From positions 1,488,001 to 1,552,000 of the forward strand of contig OZ218951.1 in assembly GCA_965112735.1 (NCBI GenBank): DNA of 64,000 nt. The letters run 5' to 3'. Each line of letters opens with the position of its first letter. Position 1 is the stretch's first letter. The position numbers and the translations under genes are program-made. Below the pieces are notes generated by a model. The model saw only the letters and a program-made list of their open reading frames with translations, was not told the DNA's origin and searched no databases. The stretch is from Phaeosaccion multiseriatum (taxonomy: Eukaryota > Ochrophyta, other classes). Positions 13,065-23,288 of this stretch are shown here, piece after piece.

Positions 13065-14187
13065 AACAGGAGGTGACTCGGACAACACGCTGGTGATCCA
13101 CTCGTCTCCCTCGGGTCGCTGGTCCGACGGCGGGCTCTGCTCCTCTTCCAGCAAGGGCCAGGCCCAAAAGGTGCTGTTTGTGTCGTGGACGGAAGCCATC
13201 AAAGCGGCGCAGCTGAAAGAGCTCACAGATGGGTTTGCGAAGACTGCACTCGCGAAGAAGGCTGCTCGGAAGGCTAGGCGGGCTAGAGAGGCGGCCGGGG
13301 AGGAGCAGGAGGAGGGTGAGGCAGAGAAGGAGAAGGACGAGGACGAGGAGGACGAGGACGAGGATGAGGAGGACGACGACGAGGAGGACGACGAGGAGGA
13401 GGAGGCCGTGGAGAAGAAGAAGAAGCGAGCCGCAGCTGCCGCGAAACGAGCGCTGAAGAAGGCCCAACAGGCCATGGCCGCCCTTCCTTCACACGACCTA
13501 GTCACTGGCGGTGTTGGACATATGACGTTTTGGTCGCTGTCGCCAAACCTCACCTCCGTGCGGGGCGTGTTCAGGGACCAAGACCTGGCCGACAAGGTAC
13601 GAAGAAAGAAGGAACTAATGGATTGAAAGTCGAGAGAGTGATTGGATTTGGCCTGATGATACCCCCCCCCTCCCTCCCTCCCTCCCTCCCTCCCTCCCTC
13701 CCCCCCCCCCGGCCCCGCCCCGTTCCTCTCTCTCTTCCTCTCTCTCTCTCTGTATGTACGTACGTCTGCCTGCCTGTCTCTTCAGGCGGCACTCCTCACC
13801 GCAGCCGTAACCGTCGGATCCAGGACGATCACAGCCACCGCCTCGGGGCACCTTCTCGCTTGGGAGGGGCTCACCTGCGTCGAGTCCATCTCCGCCGACG
13901 TCGCCAACTCCGGTGAAGGAGGGGGGGAGCCTCTGTACGCGCTCGCACCCACGCCCTCGGGAGGGGTCGTGAGTGTGAGTAAGAGCTCTATTCAAGTGTG
14001 GGACTCCAGCCTCCGCCCTCGAGCGACGATGGCAGTGGATGATGGCGGTGATGAGGATGGCAGTGGACGGGTAACGGCGGTGGCGTGCGATGTGTACGAG
14101 TGCCGCTTGGTCCTGGGCTGCGCAAACGGTGCGGTGAAGGAGGCTGTCTTGGACAGTCAGACCACCTTCACTCTGTTGGAGGGATGA
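1..14187 (+). CDS. EML-type (echinoderm microtubule-associated protein-like) HELP/WD40 protein, 5' partial
   Basis: I read 21 exons: 1-305, 478-797, 984-1061, 2874-3142, 3666-3865, 4221-4370, 4575-4676, 4926-5229, 5481-6519, 6961-7205, 7537-7630, 7927-8160, 8549-8795, 9043-9220, 9456-9930, 10375-11035, 11399-11640, 12367-12444, 12684-12792, 13070-13596 and 13786-14187 (stop). All junctions are GT-AG and keep frame, giving about 2,085 residues with the start outside the window. A HELP-like stretch ([20 protein letters not shown], near 6307-6366) is followed by WD repeats such as [14 protein letters not shown] and DGKVRLW across an exon junction. The order of at least two, probably three, propeller modules resembles EML5/EML6. 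Family members bind microtubules, and the long forms are often linked to cilia. Odd points are acidic or KEKE inserts (about 5920-5980 and 13270-13440) and Ser/Ala/Gly-rich inserts inside blades. The family call is firm; which EML is not. Confidence 0.85.
1184..2833. repeat. (GACT)n tetranucleotide array, about 1.65 kb
   Basis: An almost perfect run of about 410 GACT units fills most of the EML intron at 1062-2873. It is interrupted only by a short block of GACG units near 1904-1923 and ends in a few GACC units. The long Val-Ser-Gln-Ser open frame on the reverse strand is a by-product of the 4-bp period. Confidence 0.98.
3302..4080. repeat. Simple-sequence introns of the EML gene: CAGT-type, CAC and GGTA/GGTG tracts
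   Basis: The intron at 3143-3665 carries degenerate GTCA repeats followed by a CAC/CAA-rich tract (about 3487-3664). The intron at 3866-4220 starts with GTGAGTGAGTGAG and continues as GGTA/GGTG repeats to about 4080. Confidence 0.9.
6543..6740. repeat. (TG)n microsatellite in an EML intron
   Basis: A pure TG run (about 6543-6621) continues as interrupted TG/GTGCG to about 6740, inside the intron that follows exon 9 of the EML gene. A (GTGTGC)n run lies in the next intron at about 7206-7280, and GGGA/GA tracts lie at 7650-7810. Confidence 0.95.
10040..10345. repeat. CCCA/CTCA tetranucleotide tract in an EML intron
   Basis: ACCC/ACTC/ATCT units fill the intron at 9931-10374. A further (CCAA)n run at about 11305-11382 fills the 3' part of the intron at 11036-11398. 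Confidence 0.93.
11968..12334. repeat. (CTC)n trinucleotide array in an EML intron
   Basis: About 120 CTC/CCT units run almost without interruption and form the polypyrimidine region before the acceptor at 12366. The Leu, Ser, Pro, Glu and Arg homopolymer frames here are not genes. Confidence 0.97.
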
Positions 14188-15400
14188 TGAGTAGTGTCAT
14201 CGATGACGGCAAAAGGTCAGTGAGAGCACCTTCCTCTTAGGAGGGATGACTCAGAAAACACCTTTCTCTCACTGGCTGAGGGTGGGAGATATATACGGGG
14301 GGTCAGGACAGGGAGAGGAGGGTCATGTGTATGACCGAGTATCTGACGGTTTCACTTGGCTAGAGAGGTGCCGGGTCAAGGCTGCGAGAGCGTCTGGCCC
14401 TGACTCTGCTGGAGAGGTGAGCGAGCGTCTGAAGGAGCGGGAGGGACGGGTGGAATCTGAAAAGGAATTATGTTATGTGTTGTGAGTGTCGTGGTCGTTG
14501 GAGGCTGCAGCGTGTGAAGGGAGAAGGGGAGGGAGAGGGTAGAGGGGGTGGGCTGTGATCCCTGTGAGCTGTGAGGGGCATGCATATGTCAACGAATCTG
14601 GAGCTGAGGACGGTGAGGTCGGGCCCTGTGCTGGGGTTTGGTGTGCTAGTGTCGTATCCATCGCAGTAGAGTGCAGCTGCCTACTCACTGTATTGGTGTA
14701 GAGGGAAGCTGCCTGCTCATCTCGGACTTTTTCAAGAATCTTATGTGAGTGGGTGATGAATGATAGCGTACTTGCTCAACCGTCTTTTGGCGTCTCGCGC
14801 ATACTTAAGAAACGCGAATGGCGTGTACCCATGAGGCCCCTTTGTGCAGAAGCAGGCCCATGCACCCAATCGACCGCACAGCACAACCCCCTAAAGGTGG
14901 CATCCGATGCCCATGATGCGTCTCCTGTGGGTATGTTTCTTCCAACAACACCTCTGCTCCCTCTAGACCCTGTTCCAAGCTCGTTTCCCCGCGGCAATGC
15001 GCTTCTCAACCAGCACCGTCGCAGTTCGGAAGTTTTGCCCCGTGCCCTTGCCCTTGGCCTTCTCTCGACGGCCTGCTGACAACAATCTCAGAGATAGCTC
15101 GCAGAGAAGAGAAGCAGCCCTTCCGTATTCATCGCCCTCCTTCCCGAGGGCTCTCTCGCTCGTAAAGTCGCTTGCCCATCACGGCCTGCCTCTCTAAGAG
15201 CGTGTATCAGGGGTCTGTGAGACCCGCCGGCTCGGAGCCCTGTATTGGTTGTTCCCCCCCCCGGGGGGAACCAATGTTTATAACCATTCTGCACCTCTTC
15301 AAAAGGTATTCGCTCTGCCCCAGGGAGCATGATGATGTGAGTTCTTCCCCAGCAGTAAGCTCACTGAGCTGCCCCTCGGCTCCTGTTTCCTGATTCCTGG
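14188..15400. other. Intergenic region between the EML gene and histidine kinase A
   Basis: I see no coding signal here. It should hold the EML 3' end and distal kinase regulatory DNA. The only structure noted is a G/C hairpin at 15244-15276. Confidence 0.6.
15244..15276. repeat. Imperfect inverted repeat (ATTGGTT...AACCAAT with C/G-run stem)
   Basis: ATTGGTT, then a TTCCCCCC arm, is mirrored by GGGGGGAA and CCAAT, with a small bulge. It can fold as a strong hairpin in DNA or RNA. No function can be assigned. Confidence 0.6.
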
Positions 15401-15404
15401 CGTG

Positions 15405-15895
15405 TGGCTCATCCTCCCCGTTCTGAGCTTGTCGAGTTATCCTCCCCCTTGCCGAAGTGCTTGATTTGTAGAATTAGGAGCCCCGCCCCTCTTCGCTCAC
15501 CGCACACCCCCCTCTCTAATACCTCAACGCTCTCTTTCGCTCTCTTGCTCTCTTGTGCTGTAACTTCTGCCTTGAGTACTCATCCTCCTCGTTCTTGAGC
15601 CATTGCTCCCTTTTACGAAGTGTTTTATTAAGTGCCCTTGCCTTTTGCCTCTCTACCCGCAGCGCCTTCCCCTCTCTGTCGCCTCAAGTCTCTGTTCGCT
15701 ATACTCTGCTCGCTCTTTCGGTTTTATTCCACTGTGTGACTACTGGCTTGAGTGTTGCTCCACTCTTCGTCTTGAGCTATCCGCTCCCTTGTCAAAGCGA
15801 TGAGAGCCCTTTTGCCTCTGCCCTCCTCTCTCTTCCTGCCCCGTGTTACCGTCGCTATGCCTCCACTGTCTGCTTCGCTCGCTCTCTTCTACTAT
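15405..15895 (+). repeat. Three degenerate tandem copies (about 165 bp each) upstream of histidine kinase A
   Basis: Copies begin near 15405, 15580 and 15760. Each contains CTTGAG or similar, then a TATCC/CCCTTG block, a GAAG/AAGCG block, GCCC...TTGCCTCT and a closing TCGCTCTCT. The third copy runs into the kinase start. Related copies precede the inverted paralogue at 46060-46330, so the array belongs to the duplicated unit and may be promoter or 5' UTR. Confidence 0.65.
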
Positions 15896-15900
15896 GACGG

Positions 15901-18591
15901 ATGTCTTACACCTGCAGGCCATCCGATACGAGTGCGGAGCGGGAAGACCAGCAACGGATAGAGGAGATTATGCTCCAACTGCCCGAGTCCCCATGCCTCG
16001 CGTCCTTCCTTGACACCCACGCAAGCACCATCATGACCCTAATTGGTGTGGACGCCATTCGGGCCCAGGACCCTCTCACGGGCGCCATAATGTTCGAGGC
16101 CGGTGACGAGGAGGCCCGTCTTCATGAACCTGTTCTACTGTGGGAGACTCGCTCCATCGGCCGCTCCTTTGGAGTGCTGCACGGGCCCCTGCGCGCATAT
16201 GCGTGCATATCGAGCGAGAGCATGAACCTGGTGCTGACGAGGCTATCAAGAGCGCACGAGATTCAGAAGCAAGCAGCAGCGTCAGAGGGCGGGGAAGAGA
16301 AACCAAGGTCGGAAAGTTCTTTCTCTGCCTTCCTCGAGCAGGCCAAGAAGGAAGTACGTCCCTGGAGTGCGCGGGACCTTGGACTCATCTCCATCCTTGG
16401 CGATCACATGCTGGCTGCTATGAACACCAGAATGCTGCAGGACGTCAAGCAGGCGTTGGTGGAGAGCAACCTGCAGAGAGACGCCGCGGAGGAGATGAGC
16501 CGAACCGATCACGAGGTACGCAGTGGCTTGAGCAAATAGTGCTGCTTACTGGACCAGCTGTCACCACTACTTGATGTCTTCTGCCCTCCGTACCGTCATT
16601 CGCAATCCTCCCTACTCGTGTCACCCTCCCAATCCTGTCTACTGCCTCCCCCCGGCCACCCCTTTTGCGTCCACCCTCCCTTGTGCCTGGCGTGACAGTT
16701 CTTCGCGCACATGAGTCATGAGCTGAGGACGCCCTTCCACGGTGAGTTCAAAACTTCAGTCGCTAACGTAGTCACTCCCTTCCAGCTCATCACGCCCTGT
16801 CTCACTTTCTTTTTTTACTCAGACTCGATACACCAGCTGACTCGCTGTTCTCACCTCTGTCTGCTTCCTCTCCTCCTTTTTCGTTTCGCCACGAAGGAAT
16901 CATGAGCGCGATTCGAATCGTCCGTGAAGATCCAAGCATGAGCGAAGTAGAGCGGAGCGACTTTCTGGACACGGCCTTGCGCAGCGGGGCCACCATGCTC
17001 CAAACACTCGACAACCTTCTCAACATCGCCAAGCGCAAGAACGAGGTGCAGTGGAGCCTAGACCTATCCGTGTCTTTTGTCTTCCCAACTCGTGGCTGTG
17101 TGTCACTCCCATTTGGCATCCTCTTGACTTACTTCGCCCCTCTTGTTGCTTGTATATTGCCCTACATCATCGAAGCCGCCCGAAGCAAGCAACTTCAGAT
17201 TGGTCGCCATCGTGTCCAGTGTAATGGACGGCATGCGAAACTTTGCCAGCCTCAAGGGTATCACCCTCGAGGTCACGTACGATAGCAGCGCCAACGAAAC
17301 CGTGCGAGGGGACCAGGTCGGGCTCAGGCAAATAGCGTCCAACCTGGCCAACAACGCCGTCAAGTTCACGCCTACTGGCGGCCGGGTGACGGTGACTGCG
17401 GGCCTTTGCGACACGCTGACGGAGGCAATGGAACGGTGGCATTCTGCGGCTCAAAGCTACGCATCCTCCAGGATTCCTGATGCTGCGCCAACCGAGGCAC
17501 CCAGCCCTACGCAGGGCGGCAGCTTGAAGTGGTTGATGCTTACGGTGACCGACACCGGCTGCGGTATCCCCCGTGACCAGCTGGAGCGCGTTCTGGCGCC
17601 GTACGTACAGGTGTCCAGCGGGCCCACCAAAATGTATGAGGGCACTGGGCTGGGTCTGCACATTTGCAGGCTCGCCACACGCGACATGGGAGGCTACTTG
17701 GGAGTGGCATCAGAGGTGGACAAGGGCACCATGTTCTGCTGTATGGTGCCCCTCGAAGTGGTGGCTCCGGAGAGTGTCGATGTGACCGTCGAGTCTCTTC
17801 CTCACACCGCCGAGAAGCCCGACCTGTCCAGAAGCTACCTCATCGTGCTGGTCGATGACAGCAAGACCAATGTCAAGCTCGCCTCCCGTCAGATTGTGCG
17901 CGCTTTGGGCAGCAACACGGAGGTGCTTACGGCGGACAACGGCAAGGCCGGCTTTGAGCTGGTGCAGCGGTTATTCGAGGAGGGGCGCGTCATTCACGGA
18001 ATATTCATGGACTACCACATGCCCGTCATGTCCGGGGCGGACTGCATCGCTGCCATTCGCCGCTTCGAGGCTGAAACTGAAATTGGCGGGCGGCGGGAAA
18101 CCCCCATCGCAGCATTCACCGCAGACGTGACGGAGAAGTCAAAGGACGCGCTTCTTGAATCAGGAGCCACAACCATCATCTCGAAGCCTGTGGGCAAGCA
18201 TGACATCGAGGAGGCATGTTTCGCAATGGTTTCTGCCACAGCGCCCACGGAGCCTGAGGACAAGAAGCTGCCCGCCCCGCCCCGCGATGAGCAACTTCCT
18301 GCCCCGGCCAGTGGTGAGCAACTTCCTGCCCCGGCCAGTGGTGAGCAACTTCCTGCCCCGTCCAGTGGCGAGTCACTTCCCGTTCCACCCAGTGGTGAGC
18401 CCCTGCCCGCCCCGGCCAGCGAGGAGCCACTCTCCGCATCAGGGAGCACCCCGGCCAGTGGTGAACAACTGCCCGCACCGCCCAGTGCTGAGTCACTGCC
18501 CGGCTTGCCCAGTGGTGAGCCTTCACGACCTCGTACACCCCCACGGCCGCGGCGAAGGCTACGAAGGAGACCGGAATGCATCTGCTCCTGA
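15901..18591 (+). CDS. Hybrid sensor histidine kinase, copy A
   Basis: Exons are 15901-16515, 16699-16741, 16897-17045 and 17176-18591 (about 740 residues). The start is the first ATG after an in-frame stop. The N-terminal 190 residues look GAF-like. The HisKA box FFAHMSHELRTPFH is assembled across an intron, with phospho-acceptor His about 212. ATPase boxes follow: NLANNAVKF (N), DTGCGIP (G1) and GTGLGLHI (G2). A receiver domain carries VDDS, the phospho-acceptor in IFMDYHMPVMSG (Asp about 548) and the conserved Lys in ISKPV. No transmembrane segment is visible, so a soluble sensor is likely. The C-terminus is a Pro/Ala/Ser/Glu repeat tail ending in RPRTPPRPRRR. Introns argue against bacterial contamination. 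An inverted paralogue lies at 46059-43397. The ligand and output are unknown. Confidence 0.88.
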
Positions 18592-19209
18592 TGAGGGGAT
18601 GCGTGTTTGTGAAGGGCCAACGGAAACCGCTTTGTATCTCAATGTATCTTTGCCATTTGTCCATCCTTGCAAATGGAGGCCTCAGCTTTGACAGAGGCCT
18701 CCGTTCCACCATTCTTTTCAGAGATTTCTTAGCCAGTGGTAGTGGAGCGTGGTAATCTCTGCCCCAGCGGTGTGCCCGGGCCGTCTTGAAGAGCAAGCGA
18801 CGACGACGACGACGACGAGGAGGAGGAGGAGGAGGAGGAGGAGGAGGTGGAGGAGGTGGAGGAGGACGAGGTGGAGGGGAGGGGACGAGGACAGAGAAGC
18901 TCCCCCACTCCTGCTTATGCCGCGCCGATCTGAACAATCAAACAACGGACACGCCTCCTCTTCCAAAGTACGTTGAGAGAGATCGCTGCTTTCATTCAAT
19001 GTTACTAAGGAGGACCCCCTCCTCTCTCGTCCTCATTCCCTTGGTTGCCGGATCCACCCACTCACGCACATGTCCAACATCGCAGTGTTGATGACACTCT
19101 TTCATCAGACGGACCGACGGACCGACGGGCCGATCGGTCGGGGACCGATCGCACTGATATTCTGAGTACTGGCAGCCATTCCTCCCTTCCACCCCCTGTT
19201 TCTGACTTC
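18592..19209. other. Intergenic region between kinase A and CFAP65-like 3' ends
   Basis: No gene is seen. There is a purine-rich GAC/GAG tract at about 18797-18880. A CGGTCGG/CCGATCG self-complementary patch lies at about 19110-19152. The genes on either side converge here. Confidence 0.6.
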
Positions 19210-19976
19210 TTACCCGCCCATGGTATCGTTTGTGAAGCGCGGAGTGAGGTTCCGGCTCTTGCGGTGGTGGGAAGAGGCCCCGGGGGGTGTCAGCCCCCCG
19301 CCCCTCGCCCTCGCCCCAACAGGCCCCTTGGGACTCCGAACACCCCCGGGGGCAGGACCGCGAGGCTTGGAAGAGGTCGGCGAGTAGACATGCAGGCTGG
19401 CATCACCTCCACCTCCACCCCCACCTCTCCAAAGCTCCCCCTTCTCCCCCCCCGCAGTGCCAGTGGCGTTGCCACCAGTGTGAGTGCCAGTGCCCCCCCC
19501 CCCTCCCCCCTCAAAGTAGTCTCCGTGAACGAGGTAGGTGGTCGGTTTGGCATGAAGGTCCGCCTCACCCAGAGAGAACTCGGTGAGGAGGTTGAACAGG
19601 GCACTCTCCAGCACCAGCCCCAAAGTGGCCTGACAGCCTGGTGTCAGGACGGCCGCCTCTGTCTGCTCTTGTAACGCCAACTCCTGCATCCTGTGGTCGT
19701 CGAGCTCGTTGTGGTCGTTGCTGGTGTTGTTCATTCCATATGCCTCTGGACTGGTCACGCTGATGGGTGGGGGTACACGTCTTGCCTTGGGACTGCGAGG
19801 GAGCTGTTTGGTGTCCTTGGGTCGCACCCCACCACGCGGGGACACAGATACAGCCGTTGGTGCTACAGCGGCCCCGGAAGTGGCACTAGGTGTAGCAGCA
19901 GCGAGGAGAGCCGCGTCGGAGGAGGGAGCCCTGTGAGCCCCGCCTCCTCCTCCTCCTCCTCCTCCTCCTCCTCCTC

Positions 19977-20010
<34 letters not shown>

Positions 20011-20041
20011 TTGCCGCTTCGCCACAGCAGCTGGCGTATCA

Positions 20042-20079
<38 letters not shown>

Positions 20080-23000
20080 TGCCGCTGCTGCGGCTCGTGC
20101 CTGCGCCTCTCGCTTGTGCTCATAGACATCCAGCCACTTCTCTAGGGCCGCCATGCTCTCGTCTGGGACTTGCATCAGCAGGTCTCTCAGTCGGAGTGTA
20201 TCTTTCTCCTCCTCTGTCACCAAGTCACTAATGGCGTAAAAGACGCCCGCCAGAGGCTCCCGCTCCACCACCTGCGTGCGGTTCCGGGGGCCCATACGCG
20301 CCGAAACCTCCACACCAAGCTCCTGAAACCTCTGCCGCAGACGGAGGCCGGTGATGGACACGTCCTGCCTGCACTCAAATGGCAACAACGACGACGATGA
20401 TGAAGAACCAACGAGTGGTGCTGTTGCTGCTGCTGGTTGGCCTGCTGGTGGTGCGAGGGGCCCGTACTGCAGGGCATCTGTGAGTCGGTCCAGTATAGGC
20501 CGCCGAAGGAGCAACTCTGGATAGAAAGGCACGCGCGGGCCCGTGGATGATCCCGTGGATACTTTATCACCCTGATCCTTACGCTGACCCTGACCCTGAC
20601 CCTGATTCGGCGACGACCCCCCTGGGGAGGGCACAAGGTCCTTCTGCTGCATGGTTTCCCGCACCTCATCCAGCCGCACCACCTCCCCCAGCAGACCGCT
20701 GAGGACGCCTTTCATTAAGTCAGCGAATGTGCCATCCTGCGCCGCTGCAGCAAGCTCTTTGCGTGTGGCTCGGGGGGGGGCGGTGGGGGGGAGGGGGAGC
20801 GTAGCGGGGCCATCTTCCTCTTGACCTTGACCTTGACCCTTTGGCCCGCTCTGCTGCTGCTGTTGCTGTATCACCAGCTGCTTTTGCTGATGGTGGGCGA
20901 GGGCGAGAGCGGCCACGCTGGCGCTGCCGTCTTGCGGGATGAAGCGTCGCTCCTTCGGAATAAGGGAGTGCCGCAGAGAGGAGGAGGAGAAGGAGAAGAA
21001 GGAAGAAGACGAACTAGAAGGCCCAGAAGGACGGACCCAAGAAGAAGAAGGAGGAGGAGGAGACGAAGCACCGGACCACTCTCCCCCACCGCCCAGCGGA
21101 GAAGGCGTAGCAGCAGTAGGAGCCATTGGTGGTACGGCGGCAGCCACAGCACTGCCGGCCTTGTTGCCGCCCGCCCCCTCCTCCTCCTTGCCCTCTTTGC
21201 GAAAGAGTGTTCGAAACGCCTCCTCCGTCACAATCTCCCCGAGGAGATGAAGCTGAAGCAGCGCGCATGGCGGCCCCGTGGGTACACCCATACCGCTCTG
21301 TTCCACCCCCTCAGAGGCGGAGCTGCCTGCCGTGTGCACGCCGCCCCTCTCAGAGATGGCAGTGGATGTTGTGGCCGACACCGCCGAGACTCCTCTGCGC
21401 CCCACCCCCCTCGTTCCTCCTCCTCCTCCTCCTCCTCCTCCTCCTCCTCCTCCTCCTCCTCTGCCTGTTGATACTCTGCCATGACCGTCACAGTTGGCTT
21501 CATCGTCCGTGGGGTTAGCACTCCCTGCGCTTTCCAACATCAGCCGACCCATGCCTGAGCCCCCCCCCGAACCTCCAGTCGACCCCGTCCCTCCTGCTGA
21601 GCCTGGGCCGGAACCTTGACCAGAGCCTGAGCCTATGCAAGAGGTGGGGAATTTGGCCTCTCGACCGAAGGGCAGGCGTGTCTGAAGCATGCACTCTGCC
21701 CTCGATGCGGTGGTCTTGCCCACCACGCTGACGTGTGCGCTATTGTTGGGAACGGACGGGACAAGTAGGAGAGTTTAGTAAGTCATCAAGTCCTTTCCTT
21801 CCAGCTACCGCACAACTCAGGTAGCTCATACAAACACATACACACACGCACACACACACACACGCACACACACACGCACACACACACACACACACAAATA
21901 CACACACACACACACACCTGTTTCCGATGGCGAGCATTGCCGTCTTTTGACTCGCCATCTTGGACTCAATCCTTGACTTGGGTTTCCGCGACTTGACGTT
22001 GCCCTGATCGTTGGGCACCTCCCTCACTAGGCACTTGATAGAGGAGCCTCCATCGTGGAGGAGTATGGGAGTGGAGATGTCGGCGTGCATGGTCAGCCGC
22101 AGCACCTGTGGATGACAATGGGTGGGTGGGTGGGTGGGTGCGTGGGTGGGTGGACAGGTGGGGTGAGTGGGTGGGTGAGTGAGTGGGTCGATGGGCGCGT
22201 GGGTGGGTGGGTAGGTGGGTAGGTGAGTGGGTGGGCGAGTGGGTGGGCGCGTGGGTGAGTGGGTGCGTTGGTGGACGGGTGGGTTGGTAGGTAGGTACGT
22301 GGGTAGGTGACCTGCAGCTCAGCCTACCACCTAAGGGTGATGATCAACACTTCTCCTCACAGACTACCATAGCACCAACACACCCACCAACATCCGAACG
22401 AACACACTATCCGTACCGTGTGGCCTGCCGCCTCCACCCTGCCCTTTGCGGGGGAGATGGTGATAAGTCCCGAGGTAAGGAGCGCGTTGGGGCCGGTGCT
22501 GTCGTGCTGCCAATCGAAGTCCACCGCAGCGTTGGGGATGCTGCGGGCGGGAGGGGAGGGAAGGAAGGAGCGAAGGAGGGAAGGAAAGAAGGAAGGAAGG
22601 AGGGAGGGAGGGAGGGAGGGAGGGAGGGAGGGAGGGAGGGAAGGAGGGAGGGAAGGAGGGAAGGAAGGAAGGAAGGAAGGAAGGAAGGAAGGAAGGAAGG
22701 AAGGAAGGAAGGAAGGAAGGAGGGAAGGAAGGAGGGAGGGAGGGATGGAGGGAGGGTGGTTGAGTTGGTGTTTGTGCCATTCGTGTCATTCAGTCAGTCT
22801 GTAGTATGGGATGAGGATGGCAGTGGATGGCAGTGGATGGGTGGGGCCGGGGTTGTACTTGGTCTAACCTGTTCCTGAGCACAAAAACTCTGTGCTCCTT
22901 GCCCCCCTGGGGCACCCTTCCGAAGTGAATTCTCTCTACGGACAGAGTGGCGGGTTGGCTAGGCACATAGATGACTTGGCGGGGTGGGGGCACAAGACCC

Positions 23001-23256
23001 GTGTGGAGGGGGGGCACGGCCTCGCTGAGGGAGAGAGAGAGGGTGGAGGAGGAGGGGGGGGGGGGGGGGGGGTGGGGTGGCAGTGGATGGTAGTGGATGG
23101 GTGGGACGGTGAGGAAGGAGGAGAGAGAGAGAGAGGATGAGACCTGCACACGAGGCCTTGCAAAGCCCCCGGTGGGTAGAGGGGCAGCACCGCAGCAAAG
23201 GGAAGGGCTTGTAGGCACCGCCCGTCAAGCGATTGGTTGAGTGACAGGCACAACAT

Positions 23257-23288
<32 letters not shown>

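Noticed and set aside
15244-15276. Rho-independent terminator
   Set aside because: The G/C hairpin has no T run after it and the genome is eukaryotic.
15901-18591. Bacterial contamination or recent bacterial gene transfer for the histidine kinase
   Set aside because: The gene has three short GT-AG introns, conserved in the inverted copy, and one of them splits the HisKA box. It behaves as an established nuclear gene.
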